Positions 32,361 through 40,949 of a DNA stretch of 64,000 nt are shown here, one piece after another. The notes beneath the pieces were generated by a model that saw nothing but the letters and a program-made list of their open reading frames with translations, did no database searches and was not told the origin of the DNA. Every line of letters starts with the position of its first letter. Within the stretch, counting starts at the first letter, position 1. The DNA comes from Micromussa lordhowensis (Eukaryota; Cnidaria; Anthozoa; Scleractinia; Lobophylliidae), in contig OZ026601.1 in NCBI GenBank assembly GCA_964020085.1, forward strand, positions 11,444,759 to 11,508,758. The letters run 5' to 3'. The position numbers were made by a program, and so were the translations under genes.

Positions 32361-33985
32361 CTTTTATTTTTATTTATTTTTTTATTGCAAACACACATAA
32401 TTACTTAGAATGCACTTAATCTACTTGCAAAGCGATACGATACTTACTCCACTTACAAATACAAAACAATACAATCTTTTAGTCAGATAAGGTTTCGCTT
32501 AAGTTATAAATACGACAACTTGCATTACTACGTCAAATTATTACTTATGTATATACTTATACTTATACTAATACCTAAAAAACAACATTTCATACCGCTT
32601 ACTTCTCGAAATTTAATTTTTATATCATTGTGGATTTTTTTATTTAGTACTGGAGGGTGTCCTTCAATGGGCTCCACTACCTTTTGAAAGAGTTAAGGGT
32701 GCTGTTTTCTAGAGCTATTTTCTTTTCTATTTTTATGGAGGTTAACAGAAGTTGTGTGGGGGCGCGGTGGCCTCATGGTTAGTGCGCTCGACTCCGGAGC
32801 GAGTGCTCCGGGTTCTAGCCCTGGCCGGGGACATTGTGTTGTGTTCTTGGGCAAGACACTTTACTCTCACAGTGCCTCTCTCCACCCAGGTGTATAAATG
32901 GGTACCGGCGAATTTAATGCTGGGGGTAACCCTGCAATGGACTAGCATCCCATCCAGGGGGGAGTAGAAATACTCCTAGTCACTTCATGCTACTAAAACC
33001 GGGATAAGCTCCGGCCTGATGAGCCACTAGGCTCGTATGCAGACTTGAAAGAAGTTGTAAATATACTTGCAGCTTAGATTTGAAGTTCTTTAATTTACAG
33101 GTATATATGCAATGTCTAGCAAGGAGGTGGAGCAGGTGGTGTACATTCAATACATTTTCATTCAATACATTTTCAACTAAACCTAGGCACAAAAAGGGAG
33201 AAAGTACCGAGTCTTGAAGATTTACGATTTTTTGGGATGTCCATTCAAGTAATTTTTTCCAAAAGGCTTGAGTTTGTTTGCAGTTCCAAATAGGGTGGAC
33301 CAAAGTTTTAGTAGTTTCCCAGCAGAAAGAACAAGAGTCTACTTGTTTTATGCCTATCTTGCAGAGAAAATCATTTGTCGCTATTTATCTGTGCAGAAAT
33401 TTAAACTGGAATAACCTGAGCTTTGTTTCTCTTGTACAAAGGAAAGGAGGATAGTAAGTGTTTCGCCAATTAACAGTCAAATTTCCTACTATGTCCTTCT
33501 CAGAGAGCCATTTTACTTGGCTCTGTGATGGTATAGAGGCTTTGTTTTGCACAAGGCATTTGTAAGATTCTTTGTTAATAATTGAGTGTGACAGAAGGCT
33601 CGCTGTGTCATATGTAAGTGGGTTATCTAAGGCAGGTAGGCATACTTTCTTGAATTGCTTTAAGGCTGCTATCACTTTAAAATACTCAAGATAGTTGGTT
33701 TTGATATTATACTTAGTAACAAAAGCATTATAGCTTAAGAATGTCTGATCTTGATTAAGTAGATCTCTAACCTGTTTTACCCCTGTCTTAAGCCAAGATG
33801 TGTAAAGGTAAGGTCGGTTTTCTAGTCTAATCAGGGTATTGTGCCATATACCCATAGAGTTAAAATCAAAGTTTTTCTCTCTGTAGTTCAAAGTAGTCCA
33901 GTGTTCTAAAATTTCTCTCAAGAAGGGATCTCTTAAGGATGTTCGTGCAAAAATGTTCCAGTCAATAGAATTTTTTTTAAATTTT
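32361..33985 (-). mobile_element. LINE 3' fragment (C-terminal ORF2 region and 3' end)
   Basis: Minus-strand frames at 33921-33385 (IWHNTLIRLENRPYL...WLKTGVKQVRDLL ... ETKLRLFQFKFLHR) and, after frame breaks and a region with cysteines, 33303-33050 (LVHPIWNCKQTQAFWKKLLEW ... LGLVENV...LLHLLARHCIYTCK) match the region after the reverse transcriptase in L1/Tx1- or Rex-like LINEs. The RT and endonuclease are absent, so it is a typical 5'-truncated copy. The A-rich end (minus strand) near 32361-32390 with AATAAA fits the 3' terminus. A SINE interrupts it. Confidence 0.65.
32756..33049 (+). mobile_element. tRNA-derived SINE
   Basis: The tRNA-like head begins GGCGCGGTGGCCTCATGG and contains an A-box-like TGGTTAGTGC and a B box GGTTCTAGCCC (about 32811-32821). 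The body continues with GGGCAAGACACTTTACTCTC and ends GATGAGCCACTAGGCTCGTA. It is flanked by the 9-bp direct repeat AGAAGTTGT at 32747-32755 and 33050-33058, the expected target duplication. It lies inside the LINE fragment and would have been mobilised by LINE machinery. Confidence 0.88.
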
Positions 33986-33993
33986 TACTGCAG

Positions 33994-36900
33994 GCAGATA
34001 ATGAGTTACTTGTGCCAGATATGCAAAAAAATTTGGGGGTCACCATCTTCGTTTCAGAGATAAAGCATGTGGAAAACTACCCTGATTTCGAAAAATTGTC
34101 CCATATAATTGAGCACGGTCTACAGGGATTTACAGTTAAAAATATCGAAGGTGAGTCAACGGAGGCAAACTTTGTAGGCACATTTTGTAGAAGTGGGTCT
34201 GTTGCCTAAATAATTTCAAATGTTACTAGCGTTTTCACAAAATTTAACCCTTTAAGAGGCATTTGAAACCGCCGCACAGGTGCACAAAGAGCTATTAAGA
34301 ACAGAATTTGATGGTGCATTTTGCCAAAAATTCAATTTTCTAGACGATAGATTTTCTTCATTTTTTCCCTAACCGTAGAAAATCAGTAAAGGAAATGATC
34401 TATCCAAAGAAAAATCGGGGTAACCGAACGTTAAAGATCGTTGAATCCAGGCAAAACTCTAGCAATGGCCATCTGCCCTATCATTTGTTTATTTTCCGAC
34501 TTAGCACGCGTGCTCATGCAGGATGCGCAGAAACAATTAGCGCGAATGTCCTTTAATTAAGCTGAGGAACATCCTGCGGCTTAAGGTTACTTAAAAAAAA
34601 ATTACTTTTCCTCCGTACTTTTGGAGGTGGAAGTCTAAGAAGAGCTTCCATTTGCCAAGATTGATGTTATTTAAGTAACCTTATACCCACTTCATTTTCA
34701 GAGATTTATAAAAACTTTGGATGAGGACCTTAGGCCATGATATAATTCTGTCACTATCATGAAGATTGAGTAAAGACTACCAAAAAGGACTACTGTTATG
34801 TGTTGATTTCCGCTAGCTGAGGTACGAAAGAAGCGGAAAACGTTTTTCTCAGACACATCTAGTGTGCGGGGGGTATAGGTCACATGGCCCATGAGATTGC
34901 TCACTTTTCTTGTTGCCGTTCGCCATTGCCTGACCTTTCGGCATTTAGTGTCTTGTTTCTTCACGTTAGTTCATCCTTTTCGTCCATTCTGTCATGGGAA
35001 AGGATAAGCCAAGGCAGTCAAGAGCTCTTCTGCGTTTAGAACCGTACAATAAGAGTCTGCATGGTCGACCAAAAGATTGTGCTTCTGGATCCTCTGGGGA
35101 TGTGTACCATGCACAACAGTTCTGTGGGTTCTTCTGGTCGAAGGAACAAGTCACATGGTTCCCATTCACACTCGTCGTCACCTGGACAATCCCCAGAGTG
35201 GACTAAGCAGTTGTTGGAGCAGCAGCAAGCGAACGCGGCGAAGCTTAAGCGCCTCCAGAACGAGCTCACAAGTTCATCTTCAAAAGTGGCCAATAAACAA
35301 TGTGTGCCGGATCCCGAGTTTTGTTTTGCGGGGAACAAGAAACACTGAGCTCAACCAAAACGTCATGGAGAAAATCGATGAGGCCCTCAAATTGGTTGAT
35401 GCCGATGAGCGGTCCGCCAAGTTAAACAAAGGTAAGGACTTGCTCCTCGAGTGTAATAAGCCAATTTTGCTGACAGAGAAATACGGCTGGGATACTGTGG
35501 CCTGCTACACAGCGGAGCCACTGGCCACAGATTCAGATGACGAAAAGCGTATTCGCAAGGCTGTGACGGAAAGCAAGCAGCTTCGGGATAAAAAGAAAAA
35601 GTCGGCCACTGCCAAACAGAACGCGAAAGGGGGTGTTCCCCGGCAATTTAACGAATGGAGAGTGTTCGCCAACCGGCCAGCCACCACTCCTCCTGTGGTG
35701 GGAAAATTCCCTTCTTCTCGCGAGGTGCATGGCACATGTTTTTGATTGGCGCATTTTTCCTGGGATTGCCGATCAGCAGTTGCCTCTGGCAGGCCCGATG
35801 GGAGCGGACAAGCAAGCTCCCAACAGTCTGCTCAGTGATGAACATTCAGAATTGCATTTCAAGGCCAACGACACGGAGTGCGGGCTTGTGAGTTATGATA
35901 ATTGTATTGGTGATTTGGATAAGCTTGAGCAGAATCCAGTTGTTGTAGTTAAGGGGAGACTACACGAGAATATTGCCTTCTGGCAAAGTAATGGGGCTAG
36001 TCAGTGGCTGCTTAATGTGTTGTGCGAGGGTTACTGTTTGCCATTTGTTGATTTCCCTGTAAATAAGGTTTTTCCCAATCATAAATCTGCGTCATGCCAT
36101 GCAGAGTTTTTTTTTTTTGTTTCTGCTGAAATATCCAAGTTGCTTGCATCAGGTGCCATTGTGGAAGTTTTGTCTGCTGATCTGAGTGTCTGCGACCCAC
36201 TTGGGGTTCTACTTCTGGATCTGTGTTATGTTAACCAGCACCTGAGATCTTGCAAGTTCAAAGATGAGGATGTCAGAACTGCCACTGACCTGTTCCATAA
36301 AGGTGATTGGTTTTTTAAACTCGACTACTCCAGCGGATATCATCACTTAAAAAATTTCCGGGTCATAACTCTTTTCTGGGCTTTTTGTGGCGGGTTGACA
36401 GTCAATGCTAGTTCTACAAATTCAACGTCCTGCCTTTTGGTCTGTCTACTGGCCCTTACCTCTTCACAAAAGTCCAGAGAACCTTGACCAAGCACTTGAG
36501 GAGCCAGTGGATTCACATATTTACATATCTTGATGATGGTGCAGGGGCAGATAGTAGTTTTCAGGAGGCCAAGGAGGTGTCTGACTTGGTGAGGTGGGAT
36601 GTTAATCTTAGCGGGTTTGTTGCTAATGAGGTTAAGAGCCAATTGATACCAGCTTAAAGGGGGGAGCTATTGGGTTTTGTCCTTGATTTATCTGCTTGCT
36701 CAGAGAAGGGTGGACTCTTTCTGTCTGATGCTGGAAACAATTGTTTCTAAGGGATTTGTGGCCTCTGCACATCAGCTGTCTCGCTTCACAGGACTTTTGG
36801 CCTCCATGGGTTTTTGCTCTTGGACCAGTTGTTCGGCTTTGGACGTGCAGTTTGTACCACAACATCCTCCATTCAGCGTCTTGGGACAGTCCATTTCACA

Positions 36901-39054
36901 GGTCGGATGACGCTGTGTGCGAAGTGTTCTTCTGGCGCAATAATTTTGACAACAGTGGTTACCACATTTGGTCACCAAATCCGAAACCTGAGGCACTTTC
37001 CGATGCTAGTGAATCTGGCTGGGGCGGTTTCACTGCCCAAGTTGGTGGGAAGATGGCTGTTGCCAGCTGGTTATTGGAAGAGATGAGGAGAAGCTCCACA
37101 TTCCATGAGCTCCAGGCAACAAGGTGTGTTCTTGAGTCCTTAGCACCGCACTTCAAGGGGTCCAAGGTCTTGCACAGGAATAAGAACGCTGAAATTATCC
37201 TCTCCATAGGAGCCTGCAAGGCAGACCTACATGATGTAGCTGTGAGCATCTACAAGCTGTGTCAAGCTTATGACATCCGCCTGACAGTGGAATGGGTAAG
37301 CCGTGATTACAATGTAGTGGCGGATGAGTTGTCACGGATAGAGGATGCAAATGATTACATGCTGGACCGTTCCTGCTTCATGAGCTTAGATAGGCTGTGG
37401 GGGTAGACATGTCCGTGGGCAAGGAAGATGGTACCATTTTGGTCCCGGAGTGGAGGTCAGCACCTTGGTGGTCCCTATTGGTGACTAGGCGTGGCAGCTG
37501 GAGGGAGTTTGTAGTTGACTCCTGACAGATCCAACCTTATAAGGGAAGTGGTACTGTCCCTGTCTTCTTGTTGCTTGCTTTGAAGCTGAAGTTCAATAAC
37601 ACAAGTGCTCCTTATTAAACAGCCCCTCAATTGTGTCAGATGCTGGTGATGAAACCACTAGTGCCGTTTGGCCAGCCACAGGCCAGCTGTGCCTCCTTTC
37701 ATCCTGATTATGGCATGTTTTGTGCGGTGCTGGTTAGTTGTCTGCCTGTTATGGGTAGACATAGGCCGTTGTGGCTCTGTCCTGCCTGTTCTGGGCTTTG
37801 CGTTCAGTGGAATTCTGCAGTGCCTGTTATGGGCTCAAGTGTGACCTGGATAGATAATGGCTGTTATGGCTTCCCTTGCCTGTTATGGGCTTCGCGACCC
37901 AGCAAGTTATGCAGTGCTTGTTATGGGCAAGAGTCCATTTTGTCTTGGGTTATCCACCTTCCCCTCTTTTTGTTACCAGAGTTTGGGCCCTGGTGGATTG
38001 AGTTGCCCTGCCCTTATCATGCTGTTTCCTGGGTGGGTCCTGACTTGCTGTTTGTTCACAGAGTTGTGTCATTTTGTTGCAATTATGCGATTAGTAAACC
38101 ATCTCCCACACATGCTAATCTCATCGCGACAAGTTGTCTAGCAAGTGACAGTTCCAGCCTTTCAACAGTCGTGGTGAACCTGGCGTTACACCCAGAGCTG
38201 AGACAGCTGGCCCAGGCCTTGCCATACAACCTGGTCCACAACAGTGTGGCGTCAACTGTGTCCACGTACCTGGGAGCGTTCAAGTCCTGGAAAGCATGGG
38301 CATTGCAGCACAATGCTTCCGTCTTGCCTGCAGATAAAGAGTTGTTCATGACCTTCGCCAGACCATATTCATTTGTTCACTGTATGTTAGGAACACTGAA
38401 CTTGTGCATGAGTACATTTCTCCTGGAACTTATTTAGTTCCCAGCGCTCTTTGCTTTATACAGTTGCATGGTTCAGCTTGGCATGGCTACCAGTTGTTTG
38501 TGAGAAGTGTTGTTTTCCGCTGGCTGAGGTACGAAGAAAGCGGAAAACATTTTTCTCACACACATCTGGGGGTCTGGGTGCTAGTGTGTGGGGGGAATAG
38601 GTCACATGGCTCATGAGATTGCTCACTTTTCTTGTTGCCGTTCACCATTGCCTGACCTCCCCACCCACCCACCCTTCTAGCTTTTTGGAGGTTTTTCCTG
38701 CAAGTTAGTTTTACTGTTTGTTAGGGTTAGGTTTGTTTTGGGGAGATTTATCTGTATCCAGTTTTGAGTTGCTGCAGTTTTCAAATTATATTTCTGGACT
38801 AGTTTTTCATCCTGTTATGAATGTACCTTTTCAAATTCGTTCTTTCATTGATGTAGTCTGTGATTAATAAAGGTCAGGCTGCATGGTTCAGCTTGGCATA
38901 GCTACCAGTTGTGTGTGAGAAAAGATTTTAGTTATCATTTGACAAGTCACTACCCTGATGGATTTCTACAGATCAGAGAGCTTTGACTGGGTTGAAAAAC
39001 GAAAGTTACTCGTTTGTTCTCAAATCTGGATGTGGACAATGTCAACCTCGAAAG
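33994..39054 (+). CDS. Two in-phase exons of an unidentified gene, split by an Ngaro-like element
   Basis: Exon one (33994-34150) has acceptor TTTTTACTGCAG and donor GAAG/GTGAGT. It reads PDMQKNLGVTIFVSEIKHVE and ends VKNIE plus one base. Exon two (38972-39054) has acceptor TTTCTACAG and donor AAAG/GTAAGT and reads QRALTGLKNESYSFVLKSG ending CGQCQPRK. The phases match (1 + 2 bases give Asp). The intron between contains the whole 4.1-kb retroelement. I do not recognise the protein; neighbouring exons on either side were not found with confidence. Confidence 0.4.
34800..34936 (+). repeat. Ngaro-like repeat A1
   Basis: Contains CCGCTAGCTGAGGTACG and AGATTGCTCACTTTTCTTGT. It is repeated in the same orientation at 38507-38658. 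Confidence 0.85.
34994..35800 (+). pseudogene. Gag-like ORF of the Ngaro-like element
   Basis: Frames at 34994, 35061 and 35077-35745 combine to a charged protein with a coiled region (QLLEQQQANAAKLKRLQNEL), then VMEKIDEALKLVDADERSA and a Lys-rich stretch. It ends in a degraded CCHC zinc knuckle (GTCF, stop, LAHFSWDC near 35735-35770). This order, coiled coil then knuckle, is usual for ORF1 of such elements. Frame changes near 35345 and the stop at 35743-35745 break it. Confidence 0.6.
35880..37406 (+). pseudogene. Reverse transcriptase-RNase H pseudogene (Ngaro/DIRS type)
   Basis: The first frame (to 36487) has EISKLLASGAIVEV, CDPLGVLLL and GDWFFKLDYSSGYHH, which holds the first catalytic Asp. 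In another frame near 36520-36545 the polymerase box reads FTYLDDGAG. GELLGFVLDLS near 36660 continues the thumb. 36741-37406 carries the RNase H-like part, with DASESGWGGF for its first acid and DYNVVADELSRIED for its last, ending MSLDRLWG. At least three frame breaks separate these blocks. It would make cDNA from element RNA if intact. Confidence 0.78.
37735..37935 (+). repeat. Degenerate TGCCTGTTATGGGC repeats
   Basis: Variants of GCCTGTTATGGGC recur about six times at irregular 20-60 bp spacing between the RNase H and recombinase regions. Confidence 0.6.
38080..38380 (+). pseudogene. Truncated tyrosine recombinase N-terminal region
   Basis: The frame from 37631 becomes protein-like near 38160: LALHPELRQLAQALP, VASTVSTYLGAFKSWKAWAL, then LPADKELFMTFA. 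This matches the SAM-like core-binding domain of DIRS/Ngaro tyrosine recombinases. The catalytic domain with the R-H-R-Y tetrad is absent, because repeat B1 follows about 90 bp later. The element therefore could not integrate by itself. Confidence 0.6.
38465..38658 (+). repeat. Ngaro-like repeats B1 and A2
   Basis: B1 (38465-38506, TGCATGGTTCAGCTTGGCAT) is followed at once by A2 (38507-38658). A2 has about 16 bp more than A1. Confidence 0.82.
38880..38922 (+). repeat. Ngaro-like repeat B2
   Basis: Repeats B1 with a few changes (GGCATAGCTACCAGTTGTGT) and marks the right end of the element. Confidence 0.8.
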
Positions 39055-39135
39055 GTAAGTGAAACCAAGTTCTCTCTCCATTAAAAGTCGAAAAATAGTT
39101 TGGGAACTTACTTTGATTTCATTCTGAGCATTGTG

Positions 39136-39422
39136 TCATTCTTGCTGAAAGTGCAGCTTGCCATCGCTCACAGCACTGGTTCTGGGTCCCCCTGAAGCTT
39201 CAGCAGCATTTCCAACAGCTGCCTGAAAATAAAAATAAGAAACATTGAAAAACATAAAACCGGAGAAATTTCAAGGGTATTTTTTGACTGACCTTGTTCT
39301 TGCACTTTGCTTTGCCACCAGCACAAAGGTTGTGACATGTTAGGTTGCCCTTATGACATTTACATGCCCCTTTGTCCTTTCTTTCTTGCACACTGGCCTT
39401 TGCAGTCACAGTAAACTCAGTC
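39136..39422 (-). CDS. Two terminal exons of an unidentified cysteine-rich protein
   Basis: The upstream exon is 39422-39293 (acceptor TTTGATTTCAG, donor AAG/GTCAGT) and reads TEFTVTAKASVQERKDKG, then CKCHKGNLTCHNLCAGG with six cysteines. The last exon is 39222-39136 (acceptor TTTATTTTCAG), with 28 residues and TGA, ending DGKLHFQQE. Phases agree. Upstream - strand sequence near 39580 may hold an earlier exon but I cannot place it. The CxC...C...C pattern suggests metal binding; the family is unknown. Confidence 0.4.
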
Positions 39423-40098
39423 CTGAAATCAAAGGAAAGAACAGCGGTTTATGCTAGTCACTGAACAACACAGTAACCTTTACAAAATCATAATGCACTT
39501 GGAAGAGCGATAAAGAGAATCTCCATCTCCTTGTGATTATACTTCAGTTGTGCCAGTTGTGTTGCTTCGTGGTCTCCAACAATCGATCTGTACACTTCAA
39601 TTTAACTGTGGCACTTCCCTCAGATAATACAGAAATTAACTCAGAGCCGTCCATAGTATGTGTATTTGAATTATTCCCAATGTAACAGAAAAAGACTACG
39701 GCACTATCAAATGTTGCAGGTTCGAAAGTTTGCCGCAAGAGAAGCAAACCTAGGAAAACAACAGAAGCCTCACTATCACGATAACAAAACAAAATCAGAT
39801 GCGTGCAAAGCATAATGGTCAATAGTGGGTCTTTAAATAACAATGATCGCAGACCTAGTGCTCGCTGTAATATCTTTTTTCACTCATCTGCCTCATCAGA
39901 GGGGTATCCCCTCCCATTTGTCATCTCATAGAGGGGGGTTTCCCCTGCCGACAAGTCTATGAACCAACAAGATCTTTTAGATCTTATAACCGCGCTTTTA
40001 AAACTTGACTGTTTTCTTAGCACCACAGTCGCAAAGCAGTGCACATTCTTTTACAACCCAGCATTTATAATAAATAAGTTTCACAGTGTATAACTCAT
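39423..40098. other. Unassigned
   Basis: A minus-strand open stretch of 99 codons (39544-39843) is present but has no recognisable features. Nothing else is seen. Confidence 0.3.
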
Positions 40099-40171
40099 GC
40101 CGCTATGGCGCAGTGGATTAGACGATTGCCTCCCAATTGAGAGGTCGTAAGTTCAAATCCTGTAGGAGACT
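40099..40171 (+). pseudogene. tRNA-like sequence or SINE head
   Basis: 73 nt with a good A box (TGGCGCAGTGG, 40106-40116) and B box (AGTTCAAATCC, 40150-40160), followed by T runs that could terminate Pol III. The acceptor, D and T stems pair poorly and the anticodon loop seems to have eight bases. It is more likely a tRNA pseudogene or tRNA-derived repeat than a working tRNA. Confidence 0.5.
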
Positions 40172-40949
40172 AAACGTTTTCTTTTTTTAATTTTTTTGTT
40201 TGCTTATTAACAGATATACAGAAACCGTTCACCGAAACAGAGCGTCTGCCTTTCCGATACTTAAAAGAACATTTACCAAAACAGTGTTTGCTTTCCGATG
40301 AAATATCACATTAAGTACATTGATAAACGCTGCAAGTTCTATATCGTTACCTCTGCAAATTTAATTTTTCTTCGAATCTCTTTACTCCCTTCAATGAAAC
40401 AGCCAAACAATTCACTTTAAATGCCTAAGATCAGAAGCACAATCCAGGGGTACAAATGTGTAACAAAGGCTTAAAAAACAATTTTTTCAAAAAAGTACCA
40501 CACTTCTTAATTTAGCACTTTGTTTATTCTGTCTAACCATATTTTGAATAGATCGAGTAAAAAAATGCTGATTAATCAAAAATTGAGAATTACCCATCAT
40601 TCTTTGAGGGCGTGGCTACTAAACAGAAACCATCAAATCTAGTTTCTAGTTTCTTGCTAATTTCAGGCTTAATTTTCTATTTTTAACAACGTCGTGATAA
40701 GAAATATGAAAAATGCTCATAAATCGATAATTTATGATCACCCATGATCCTTTGCGGGTGTGGTCATTTCACAGGATTCATTTGATATTTAAAAAATACT
40801 GCAAGTTAAATGCTAATTTTAAATTCTTAAATAATGTGCCAAATATGCTGACTAATCAAGCAACGTTGACAGTCAATATTGGGTCAAAATCAGTGTACAC
40901 AGTTTGCTTATACTTGATAAACTAGGTGAATTTGCAAACTAAATGTACT
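40172..40949. other. 3' flank of the 924-codon ORF, with a diverged direct repeat
   Basis: Two related stretches begin AAAAATGCTGATTAATC (about 40562) and AAAAATGCTCATAAATC (about 40709), each followed by a CCCAT-ATCTTTG-like block. They suggest an old duplication of about 147 bp. No gene is seen. Confidence 0.4.

Larger units (their letters stand above)
34800..38922 (+). mobile_element. Ngaro-like (DIRS-order) tyrosine-recombinase retroelement, decayed
   Basis: Split direct repeats are visible. Repeat A occurs at 34800-34936 and 38507-38658; repeat B at 38465-38506 and 38880-38922. The A1 ... B1-A2-B2 order is characteristic of Ngaro/PAT-type elements rather than inverted-repeat DIRS1. Between them lie a gag-like frame, an RT/RNase H region and a truncated tyrosine recombinase, all in the expected order. 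Confidence 0.78.
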
